From: Gryganskiella cystojenkinii
Taxonomy: Eukaryota; Mortierellomycota; Mortierellomycetes; Mortierellales; Mortierellaceae
Direction of reading: 5' to 3'
NCBI GenBank assembly: GCA_015852425.1
Contig: JAAAIG010000139.1
Location: 21,057-58,062, forward strand
Length of the DNA stretch: 37,006 bases
Below the pieces are notes generated by a model. That model ran no database searches. It was not told the origin of the DNA and saw only the letters and a program-made list of their open reading frames with translations. Below, piece after piece: positions 10,593 through 20,700 of the stretch. The position numbers and the translations under genes are program-made. Positions within the stretch are counted from its first letter, which is position 1. Each line of letters begins with the position of its first letter.

Positions 10593-13500
10593 ATGGCCAT
10601 GGCGACCTCCGCCCTTGTCGACTCTTTCGCTCAAGACTACTCCAATGATCCTCTTCCCCCTTTGTTCGACAGCCATGGATGTCTCGTCACTGCGCTTAGC
10701 ATACACCCCAAGGGCTTGACCCCACACCGCCTTATCGTCGATCTAGCCTTTCACGAGATTGGTCTTAATCCACATCCACACGTCTTTTACTACGACATCA
10801 AAACAACACTCGACTCGCTGCCCACTGATTCACTCTGTGCCTGCTGTCAAATATGTTACAAGCAGTATACGTTCCACGTCCAACCTGCCAAGATCCCTTG
10901 CAAGGGTCAAACCCACCACCTTCACGCAAAATTCGATTCAGACTCTGTCAAATCTGAATGCTGCCACTGCGGACTACAAGCACATGCTATACTCGAAACA
11001 TCAGCCCTGGCACCAAGTCTACTGTATCGGATACGCAGCTCCAGAAAACCCAAGGCGGCTCTGACCAACATGCCTCATTTCCTGGAAACGATAGAGACTC
11101 TGATCCGGATCCTGCAAGGGGCTGCCGACGGAAAAACGGACGGAATAAATGCCGAATCCAAGGTGTTTGCCACCAAGATCTATTTGGACAGCGACATGTA
11201 AGACTCTAGGGTCACTCGCCATTGGAAAGTCGTATGTCCGGCTTCAGATATCAGCTTGATAATGATACATCTCTTTCACATACACCATTGTATTTCTTTC
11301 CTTCTGTCGTCGTCCCGCAACATTAGAAAACAGCTTTTCGACCTTCTGGGGTTTTCTTTTCTGGAGGGTCGCTTCTTCCCACCAGAGCCATCGGTATCCG
11401 CCACTCGGTTATTGAACCGTGCTATCGTTCAACTGCATTTGGTCCTGTCACAAGAGAAACCAGGGTACTTGGCTGGTACGCGTACTATATGAACCAATGT
11501 CACGACCGAAAACAATAGGGGTGGAATGGTTAACAATGACTGTTGCTAACTAAACGCTCGATTTCAACTCCATAAAAAAGGCGTAGGGACTGTGTTACCA
11601 GTATACCAGAGGCTATTCGAAATGATGGGCGTAGACGAGTGTAAGACGGTTGGCATAGTGATATGTCGGACATTGCAGTCATGGAATAAATCCCCCGCGA
11701 ACATGGTCTCACCTATTTTTTTTATCTTATCATGTACTAAATAGATCTTCCCAACGGAATGGCGAAACAAATTGATCTTTCCAACAAAATGGCTTTAAAT
11801 ACGGAACGCGAATCTTCTTTCGGGAAACTCGGTTGCCTGAGCAACATGAACGATGACTTGATCCTCGACACCTTCCAAACTCAGGTTGGACACGACCTCA
11901 CAAAAGCTCATGTCCTTGTTGATGCACTCCTGGAGGTGAAAAAGACTCGGAACAGCGAGAAACTAGACTTTGAATTGGTCCGTCTGAGATCCGAGAGCAT
12001 CGTCTCCACCATGGAACTTCGCGCCGCTTATCGGGATTTCGAGATTGGCGAAAGTGGCGAGGGCATCAGTACCGAGGTCTTGATTGGTTTGCTACGGGCC
12101 TCGATTCATGTCGGATCCAAACCGAATCTCGAGATCATTATCAAGTCCAGGAACGATCTGGAGATGAGTCAGATTACTGAGGATTCATTCTGGGCTGAAG
12201 ACATTCCACCAGAACTGGAGGACCCTATCCTGGACCTGTATTACGCGCAACACCCTGTCGGACTGGCTAATATCGGAAACACCTGTTACCTGAACTCACT
12301 ACTACAATACATGTACACGATCAGGGATATCCGAGAAACGGTCATGAACATGGATGCGTACCTCGAGAACGAATCCGATCCGGACTGGAAGGAAAAAGTT
12401 ATTGACGGGCGTACACTGTCGCGCCAAGACGTTGCAGAGGCCAAGGAGAGTATGTGTTCGAAACTGTGGCAGATTATGTTGGAGCGAATCGATCACGTTG
12501 ATTATTCGTGCTGAAATTGACGTTATTTATTCATTTTGCTATTTCCGCTGTAGTTGTGTCCGAGCTCAACAAACTGTTCACTTCCATGCTAACTGCCAAG
12601 TCTCGATCCGTTACTCCTTCAACGAGACTGGTAGAACTTCTTCTTTCGACGGGCAAGGACGGGCTCACGGATGTGACTGGAACTCGGGCACAGGATCAGT
12701 TCTTTGAACAGCAGGACGTTTCTGGTAAGCGAGCACAGGAGAAGACAAACTTTATATTGAAGGAAGGAAGGAAGGTTAATAACCTAATCAGTACATTCGC
12801 GTTTTCGATCTCCTCCTCCACCACCACCACCACCACCACCACCACAGAAACCATGTCTATCTTGATGTACCGGCTGAATGCTGCCTTCCAACCTGTCCCT
12901 TCCGAACAGAGCGGGACCCCACTGGATCGATTTTACAAGCAAGTGGTTTTTATGGATGAGAGTACATTTTGGATGGAAAATCACCCTGACGAAAAGATTG
13001 CTTGCTAACCTGACTTCTTGTTTACTTTGAATCTAGGCTCTTTTATGCAAAGGCTAGCAAAAAGTCGTCTGACGATAAGAAGGAAATGGAAGGACAGAGC
13101 AACAACCGAGTCATCGAGGATTTCAACACGTTACTTCTCAACGTCAAAGAAGATATCGCAATGGAAGAGTTGGTCGACAATTACTTTGATGCTGGGAATC
13201 AACAGCAATCTCCCGATCTCGGCGGCGGGAGTGCCAGCGGCAGTACCGATAGTAACGCCAACACGAACGATAACGTCATTACCATGACAGAGTTACCCCC
13301 GATCCTTCAAATTCACCTCATGAGAACCCAGTTTGATCGAATCGACAAGACTTCGTACAAGTCCAATGCCAAGGTCTCGATCCCCAAACGACTCTACCTG
13401 GACCAATATCTGGATTCGTTCCAGAGTGGCGATGAGGTCCGGTTCAAGCGGCTCCGACTACTGAAGCAAGAACGACGTCAGCACCGAAAGGATCTTGAAA

Positions 13501-14260
13501 GGTTGTTGAATAGACGCAAGCACTCGGTCCTGAGTCTCAAACGAACCCTGCCATTCGAGTCTGAGGAGCGCAGCAGTGCTAGTGTACTAAAGTCGCCGAG
13601 CGTGCCTATTGCTGGAGAGGAGGAATTAGCGGCAATGGCGACAGATAGTCAACCGAGGTCTCAATCGGCCATGGACATTGAGTTGACAGGGCCTGCAAGG
13701 AGTGTAACAAGGACTGATGTTCCACATTACAACGATCACGGTGTGGAAAATTCCGATTCAGATACAACGGAACAGCTCGAACGCAAAATCTTGGAACTGA
13801 ACGCAAAGATCCAAGAGGAGGTCCAGGGTCTGGTGACGGCCGAGTACAAGATCCACGCTGTGTTCCATCATGAAGGCGGAGCGAACTTTGGTCACTATTG
13901 GGTATATATCCTCGATGACCCAGCTGTTTCTGCCGAGAATCCTGAGCAGTCGCAACAGTCGCAACCAAGATGGCTCAAGTACAGTGATGATCTCGTCTCG
14001 GAAGTTGGCTCTGTATGTTTCATTTGATCTGTTTTTGTCATTTTTTGCATTTTTTGAATTTTTCAAAAGAGGCAAGATCAAAGCGATGTTAACCGTTCCC
14101 TTTCTATGTTTATTTTCTTATCTCTGTTACGGAACTATCTCCTCAGTCTCAAGAGGATGAAGTCTTTAACGGTGTTGAAGGTTCCACTGCTTGCTTTTGT
14201 GTCTATGTTCGAAATAACTCATCAGACATTGTCCAGACTATTGTTCGATCCATCAGCTAA
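10593..14260 (+). CDS. UBP2: UBP2-like ubiquitin carboxyl-terminal hydrolase (USP family, C19)
   Basis: This is a cysteine protease that removes ubiquitin. Yeast Ubp2 works with the Rsp5 ligase and edits K63 chains. Exons: 10593-11197, 11327-11475, 11581-11640, 11745-12449, 12554-12724, 12848-12938, 13037-14012, 14147-14260, giving 956 residues. The Cys box GLANIGNTCYLNSLLQYMY puts the nucleophile at Cys452. A QQDVSE motif follows. The His box has NFGHYWVY with His880, then WLKYSDDLV. The last exon has EDEVF and a FCVYVR strand that closes the fold. The N-terminal half has a Cys/His cluster (Cys82, 84, 85, 88 and 123, 124, 126) that may bind zinc. Exon 3 is only 60 nt. Intron 6 has a GC donor, and intron 5 ends in a CCA repeat. 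The protein is shorter than yeast Ubp2 (about 1270) and ends soon after the catalytic domain. USP25/28-type is an alternative name. The start is the first in-frame ATG. Confidence 0.9.
12811..12846 (+). repeat. CCT/CCA triplet repeat at the 3' end of UBP2 intron 5
   Basis: Two CCT units run into about nine CCA units. The last one merges with the acceptor CAG at 12845-12847. The repeat takes the place of the usual T-rich pyrimidine tract. A GAAG-type repeat lies earlier in the same intron, at about 12759-12775. Confidence 0.85.
12939..13036 (+). other. GC-AG intron (UBP2 intron 6)
   Basis: The donor reads GCAAGT straight after codon fragment AA, and the intron ends ...AATCTAG. Only this donor keeps the reading frame: it gives DRFYK joined to LFYAKASKK, the conserved LFYGK-type stretch of USP proteases. 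The GT sites a few bases later leave the wrong phase. A CTAAC branch-like site lies at 13003-13007, about 30 nt before the acceptor. Confidence 0.8.
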
Positions 14261-14721
14261 AAATAAGAGAAAAATCAAGAGTAGCCTGTCTCTTTGTCCA
14301 CAAATGAATCCTTTTTCGATTAAGTTTGGCATCGAAACTGCAGACTGACGACTCTGTTCATGGTCGCGAAGATCCAAGCTCTCTCCTGAAATAGTGTAAT
14401 AGATCGCTTTGCAGTCATTCGAGGAAAGAGAGAGAGAGAAGAGAGACGCGAATCAAAATATGAAGGAAGGGTACGCGAGTCAACAAAAANNNNNNNNNNC
14501 TTCGTTCCAAAACCATCTTTCTCTCCCTCCCTGGATTTTTTTCTTCCAACGAACCCCCGTTCCAATGCATTGACCTTTTGATTTTTTTTTTTTGTTTCGG
14601 TCGCACAGACATCAACATCACATCATCATCCCTCAACTGCCCTTTGATTTTTTTCTCGTTCCGTTTCCACCTCCATCGTTCCGTTTGTAAAACAAAAAAC
14701 CTCACAAAAATACAAACGACC
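14261..14721. other. Intergenic: UBP2 3' UTR and F-box gene promoter, with a gap
   Basis: No gene is visible. The first part should be the UBP2 3' end. The second part, a CT/T-rich stretch from about 14500, is the leader of the F-box gene. A scaffold gap splits the region. Confidence 0.7.
14490..14499. other. Assembly gap (10 N)
   Basis: Ten undetermined bases sit between A-rich and T/C-rich sequence about 220 bp upstream of the F-box start codon. Ten is probably a placeholder, so the true length is unknown. Confidence 0.97.
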
Positions 14722-17544
14722 ATGTGTTCCAACAACCCACCGTCTTTCCTCCCTCGCTCTCCCCTTGCTTCTTCTTCTTCTTTTCCTTCAACCCCTTCTG
14801 CGCATGAGAATCTCTCTCACCCTTCCCCTCCGCCACATTCACAAGATCTCTCATCGTCGTCAACTTCGGCCTCCATGCTGCTGGATGTGACCACGATCCA
14901 GGGCCTGCTGCTCTATACTCTTTACCTGTTGCATCGACTCGGGTTCTTTCGATGGCGACGGGATACTCAGAGGATCTCGCTACTCTGCCAAGGACTGTTT
15001 CTTCGATTAAAACCAACAGACGGGTCTTCCTCGTCTTCATCGATCACGGCAGACTTGGTAGGATCAAGTCACCACAGCGACGAACAAGGAGCCGGTATCG
15101 AACTAGGGGAACATGACACCTCAAGGGAATCAAAGACGACTGAGGAAACGACGTGGGCTGAGACAGATACAGCTACAACCACAACGCACACTAGCCTCTG
15201 TATCAACGATATCCTTCCGCCAGAAATCCTTGTCTTGATCTTTGACCGGCTACGTTCACCATGCCAGCCAATCTCGCCTTGTTCTACATCGTGGCCTTCT
15301 CTCCAACAACAACAGCAACCTTACTGTCACTCTCACTTCAACTCTCAACGACAAGGACGGACCCTACGCCGGTGCATGCTCGTATGCAGGTCCTGGTACG
15401 GGCTGATCGGCCCTAGGATTTGGAAATACCCACGAGTACTTTGGTCCCGGCATTGGTCAAGGTTCTATCCGATCGTACCCTCCACTTCTCAGTTTCACTC
15501 CCAACAACATGAGCGTCTTCACCGCTCGCTCAAAGAACCGGATCACGGCGAGGGCAGCAACATTGGACAGCATCTTTTCCCACGACCAAAAGATCCTCCA
15601 GAACTCCTTGCACTTTCACAGGACGAATTACACGAACTGGATCGACAGGAACTCGAGGACTGGGTCATGTGGACCAAGCAAGAGAGGAATCAGCGGGCCA
15701 AGGACCATCGTCGCAGAAAACTCTTTCGGAAAAAGTCTTCAGGTAACCAGACGTCTGGTCTCTGGAGAAGTACGTCTGTTGAAAGACAAGAGCAAACGCC
15801 GAGAACCCAAGCTGACACAGATCCACGACTGTCAGGCGAGAACATGGCTCTGGGTCAGGCATACGGAGACACCAACGGCCACCTCGCCGATTATGATGAT
15901 GACGACCTGGAGAGCGACAGCATGAGTGAAGAAGGCACGTCCGACGAAGAAGGGTCACTGATGAGACTAGTGTCGGGTATCGATCGACTTCAGTCCATGA
16001 TCCGTTCTCATCTCGCGTCTACAGAAGACCCAACGTCACTAACTCCAATAGCCACTTCTCCAGCCTGCTCGTCCGTGTCATTGCCCATGGACACCTCAAC
16101 ATCTTCAACATCCAATCTCAACCTTCCATTCTCAAAGGCCCTGCGCCGGTTACGACGTCGTGAAGCACTTCAGGACACGCGTCGTCGCATGACCGAGATG
16201 AGAGGCCAGGATGGTCTCCCTGCCTCGCTACCATTGCAGATGTGTGGCCCTTGGATCCAAGTCATCAACCTTCAACAAGAGACGCCAATCCCACGGCGCA
16301 TTGGATCTCAATCCTGGAGCTACCATTCGTCCTCGACACCGCCAATGACTCCACACAACAGTACTTCGAGGCGACGGCGGCAAAGTCGAGAATCCTTATC
16401 TTTGGTACAAGATTTGGCGCAAACACATCTTGGACAGGACATGCAACCAACGGATGATCGATGGCTCTCTCGGTTTGTATCTTTGATCTTTAGAGGAGCC
16501 ACGAGAGAGTTACCTGCCCCAACCGCTACGACTGAACCACAGGCACCTCCTCGACTCCGATCCCGACGCGATTCTGTCACGGATCGAACGCTCCAGACCA
16601 TTCTCGAGTCCTGCCCAGGTCTCTGTCGACTGACGCTCTCAGAATGTCATGGGATCACGGACCAAGGACTGGCTATGATCCGAGATTCTGCCTGCGTCGC
16701 TCGACAAACTCTCGTCTCGCTCCATCTTGCAGGATGCCACCAACTCACGGATCGAGGGATTGAGAACCTGCTTGCCGATCACACAAACTCTTTTCAGCCA
16801 ACGCCGGTCCGCCTAGAGTCATTGGATCTTGCGGGATGTTTCCAAATCTCGGACCAGAGTCTGATCCCGTTCCTGACACAATGTGGCTCAAAACTGATTC
16901 AACTCCGCGTTTCCGACTGTGACGAGATCTCGTTCCGGTCCGTTATGACCCTGGCAGAGCATTGCTCTGGGATCCAGTGGTTGGATATGGCTCGTGCAGG
17001 TCCGCTGACGGAAGAATGCCTGGTCTCGTTAGCGAATCGGTGTCAAGATCTTGAGTGGCTGAACCTAGCACGATGTCATCCTTCGGACCTCGAGCCCGCA
17101 ATCCCAGTATCGCCTGTATCCGGTCGAGACATTGAACATGTGGACGAGCCAGAAGAAGAAGACGAAGAAGAGATCGAGCAAGACTCGATCTCGGACACCT
17201 GTATAGCCCAGATTTGTACAGCCTGCCCCAACCTTCAACTCTTGGATCTGTCTTATATCCGGACCCTGACCAACGCCTCGATCGAGTCCCTGTCCGAATC
17301 GGCCAAAAACCTGGTCTGTTTGACCATCATTGGTTGTTCTGGGATCACATCCGTCTCGTTGGCGTACCTGGCCCGATTGAGAAACACCTGTGGCAAACTC
17401 GGTTGTATCACCATGGGTGATGCTCAGGGAATTTCAGAAAGGGATATTGAGCAGATCATGCAGGGGACCCTGAGTGGTTGGCAGAAGAGCCTTGTCGACG
17501 AGACCAATCTGGGCGAGATCCTTGGTCGAAGTTGGGATGAGTAA
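14722..17544 (+). CDS. F-box / leucine-rich-repeat protein (FBXL/AMN1-like)
   Basis: A probable substrate receptor for an SCF ubiquitin ligase: the F-box binds SKP1 and the repeats bind the target. It is a single exon of 940 residues from the first in-frame ATG. The F-box begins at residue 165 (LPPEILVLIFDRL) and resumes at 215 (LRRCMLVCRSWYGLIGP..W). The two halves are split by a Gln/Ser-rich insert of about 35 residues with a short poly-Q. From about residue 619 to 920 there are Cys-containing LRRs with repeated LxLxxCxxITDxG units (LCRLTLSECHGITDQGL, LVSLHLAGCHQLTDRGI, LESLDLAGCFQISDQSL and more). An acidic EEEDEEE insert lies near residue 815. The N-terminus is Ser/Pro-rich, with a hydrophobic stretch around residues 53-75 (IQGLLLYTLYLLHRLGFF) that could be amphipathic or membrane-associated. 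The target is unknown. Confidence 0.87.
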   Translation: MCSNNPPSFLPRSPLASSSSFPSTPSAHENLSHPSPPPHSQDLSSSSTSASMLLDVTTIQGLLLYTLYLLHRLGFFRWRRDTQRISLLCQGLFLRLKPTDGSSSSSSITADLVGSSHHSDEQGAGIELGEHDTSRESKTTEETTWAETDTATTTTHTSLCINDILPPEILVLIFDRLRSPCQPISPCSTSWPSLQQQQQPYCHSHFNSQRQGRTLRRCMLVCRSWYGLIGPRIWKYPRVLWSRHWSRFYPIVPSTSQFHSQQHERLHRSLKEPDHGEGSNIGQHLFPRPKDPPELLALSQDELHELDRQELEDWVMWTKQERNQRAKDHRRRKLFRKKSSGNQTSGLWRSTSVERQEQTPRTQADTDPRLSGENMALGQAYGDTNGHLADYDDDDLESDSMSEEGTSDEEGSLMRLVSGIDRLQSMIRSHLASTEDPTSLTPIATSPACSSVSLPMDTSTSSTSNLNLPFSKALRRLRRREALQDTRRRMTEMRGQDGLPASLPLQMCGPWIQVINLQQETPIPRRIGSQSWSYHSSSTPPMTPHNSTSRRRRQSRESLSLVQDLAQTHLGQDMQPTDDRWLSRFVSLIFRGATRELPAPTATTEPQAPPRLRSRRDSVTDRTLQTILESCPGLCRLTLSECHGITDQGLAMIRDSACVARQTLVSLHLAGCHQLTDRGIENLLADHTNSFQPTPVRLESLDLAGCFQISDQSLIPFLTQCGSKLIQLRVSDCDEISFRSVMTLAEHCSGIQWLDMARAGPLTEECLVSLANRCQDLEWLNLARCHPSDLEPAIPVSPVSGRDIEHVDEPEEEDEEEIEQDSISDTCIAQICTACPNLQLLDLSYIRTLTNASIESLSESAKNLVCLTIIGCSGITSVSLAYLARLRNTCGKLGCITMGDAQGISERDIEQIMQGTLSGWQKSLVDETNLGEILGRSWDE

Positions 17545-17715
17545 TATGTAGTTTTTAGCCTATTCCTTTATCGATTTTGTACTTGTACGCTCTTTGTATC
17601 ATAAACACAAGAAAGTCTCGACTACATGCAAAGACCTGTCTTTTTTTAATGCCAAAAACTAAATGTACAATATTAAGCGGACGCTTGATATATAATCGAG
17701 GACAGAGCTTTTGTT
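17545..17715. other. Convergent 3' ends of the F-box gene and TOF1
   Basis: Only 171 bp separate the two stop codons in tail-to-tail orientation, so the 3' UTRs probably overlap. AT-rich stretches that could serve as poly(A) signals occur on both strands (around 17590-17605 and 17665-17700). Confidence 0.7.
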
Positions 17716-20700
17716 TTAGTCGTCGTCGTCGTCCTCGTCAGTAGTGAGCCCCTCGTCGGACCTGACATCTTCCTCGGAATAGTCGATCCTGTTGACATCC
17801 ATAAAATTAATTCCCATTTTTCTCAATCTATGCCTTTCAGCTCTTGGGATGTTGTAAATTCCACCTCCTTCACTGAACCCGTCCGAGCTGTACTCTTCGT
17901 GCTCTAGCTGTTGTTGCAGGGCTGCCTGCATCGACCTTTGTACTCTTTGTCTCTCTGCTTGAAGGCTGTCGTCGGCCCGTCCTCCGTCACTGAATCCATC
18001 CGAGTTGTAGTCCTCTTGGGAGCTGTCCTCCTCTTGCCTGGCAAACTTGCGCGCCGGGGGTCGACTCTTGGCTGCTTTGAAACTGGAACGAGATTGAGCT
18101 TGAGCTTGAGCTTGAGCAGGAACTTTTTCGTCCTCGTCGTCTTCATCGTCCTCGTCAGAGTCCAGAATGATTCGACGTTTTTTAGCGGGAGAGGTGATGG
18201 TTGAGGCGGCCAATCGTTGCGTCAAGGACGCGGGACCTGAAGAGATAAAACTCGTACTGTTGCCAGCATTACCACCGTCGATGTCGTCCTCGTCACTGCT
18301 GTCGATATCGCTCTTGCTCTTGGCATCCGGACGTCTGTTCTCCTTGTCTTCGTCATTCTCACTCTCATCCTCGCTACGAACTCTTGAACCACGACGAGCG
18401 CCATCCTCTGGGTCAGCATCACTCTGATCGTCATCATCGGATTTCGAGAGACTGGACAGGATCGCACGAGCAGTAACACTAGACTTTTTGGAGGCTAACA
18501 AGCGTTTCTTTTCCGCTTCTTGTGCTAGAAGCTGCTGCATCTTTTCCTCTTGCTCACGCGAGAACCTCTGACTGATCCTCTCTCGGAGTTGTTTCTCCCG
18601 ATCGAAATACACATCTTCTTCATCCTCCGAGTCGATGACATACTCGGCTGAATGATACATGGGGACCTCCTCCTGTTCACGGTCCTGTCTATTGACACCG
18701 TTGTTCCGTTTCCTCGTTGAGCCTCCACCGGCGGGTTTTTGTTTCATCCTTGTGATCAAGGAATCGTAATCCATCTCCTGGTCTTGTTCACCCTGGGCAA
18801 ACTTTTCGACCGCTGCTTCGATCAATGCCTGATGCTCCTGCAACGTGTCTGTGGGAATCGTCTTGGGAATAGAGTACTCCAGGTCGCCGCCGAGTGCTAC
18901 AGAGATATCGAAAAAAATGTATTATATTGTTAGTATCGCATGCTTATATTATTAATACGCGTTAACGACAATTGCTATCAGTGGAAAACAACCATGGAGA
19001 GCAACCAACACTTACTCTCATTTTTCGTGAAGCTGAGAAGCTTGAGCAACAACCGGAGTCGAGCCTCGACACGCAAAGATTTTTGCTTCTTTGGTTCATT
19101 TGTTTCAACCGCTATGAATTGGATAAAAATCGATCAAGAAAAAAAAAAACGAATAGGTTAGCACTACTCACGAGACATTTTACCGCCAGCACATAGGAAT
19201 ACTCGAATAGAAACGCCACATACGGATATCTTGCACACCCTCGACAGAGTGCATCAAATCAGGATTCTCGTTCAATTCGTCCTCGGTCCTGAAGGTCATC
19301 TTGTAACGTTCCACGACAGCACTCTTGAGAATCTCGACGACCCAATCGATAAGGTCATCCTTGTCCTCGTCCAAGAGTGCCATGACCGCAATCTGGATCT
19401 GCTCCTCTTCTGACCTGCGAGGATCCACCTGAAGCTCGACAGCCATCAGTCTCTTCTCCTTCTTTTGTTCCACGGCCAGATCCTCGAGTTCAAGAGTATC
19501 TCTGCCAACATTAATATCCATACAGGCCTGTCGGGTGCTTGGGAAGAATGTCTCAACAATCAACAATGGATATTCTTGCATCTTTTTGAAGAATTGATGC
19601 AACACATAGCTCACAAACGGTTCCAGGTCTCTCTTGGTACCATCGTGTCCCTTCAGCAAAATCTGATGGAAGAGATGCAACGTTGACATCTTGTAGAAGG
19701 CTGCCATGTTCTTGCAGTTCACAGCGATACGATGGAACATGGATGCCGCAAGATGAAGCTGAGAGTCGTTCAAGGTCGCAAAATCCTCGAGGAATACACG
19801 ATATGTCTCAATGACTTGCTCGTTGGCGAATTTCTAACAGAAATAAAATATCGGGAAATGTTAAAACGAGGCACTTATGAGTGGTATCCGACCTGACGTC
19901 GAAGATGATAGGCAGGCAAATCACAACATTCGTCAACATACTCTCTCAAACTGTTCAAACATAAACTGACGTTCTCGCAAGGTATGTTTGGGCTCGCTTT
20001 CATCGCCACCTTCTTCCCGTTCTTCTTCCTCGACCTCGCCAGCAACCTCTTGGGTCTCATTTTCATCTGTGCCAGTCTGTTGTGTACCCCCCTCCTCCTG
20101 AGTACCGTCGATCTGAGAAGGTTCCGCTCCATCGACACCAGGCTCCTGTGATTGTTCGGCGTCCTTTGAAGCTAATGAAGAAATGAATAAAATAAAATAA
20201 AAATGAGAAGTAAGTAAGCAGGTTCACTAGAGCTATCTTCGAGAGACGATAAAAAAAAAGCGGCATGGAGGCTAAGACTCACCTCCAGCATCGGCCTTTT
20301 TCTTGCGAGGTCGCACTACGACCTTTTTGCTAACGATCATGTTAGGTTTTTGTTTGGAGTAGCTCTCCAATGACTTGAGCAAGACATGGATCATCTTTAG
20401 GAGAGTATGAAGGTATCTACACAGGTTAAACATATTGAGCATTCATGTTAGCAAGAATGATATCGATTGTAAAGTCGTTTGCTGACGGTCTGGCGATTGG
20501 CACTTACTTTTTGGACTGTTTCTTGTATGTTTTTGCCAGTTCCACAAAGAGTTCCAGGGTCGACTCTTCATAGTACAGGTTGTTCTGGACGTGATTCGAG
20601 GCATCGACGTATTCCTGGTTGCTCGATTTGCCCATGGCATAGAGCGTTGAAAGCTAACAGAAGGTGAAGACACGCAAGAAAAAAACAGATGGGATCAGTT

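Noticed and set aside
12450..12514. Read-through of UBP2 exon 4 to a stop at 12514
   Set aside because: The GTATGT donor at 12450 and the acceptor at 12553 join in frame to EIVSELNKLF, matching the USP family, whereas the read-through would truncate the protease before its QQDV and His boxes.
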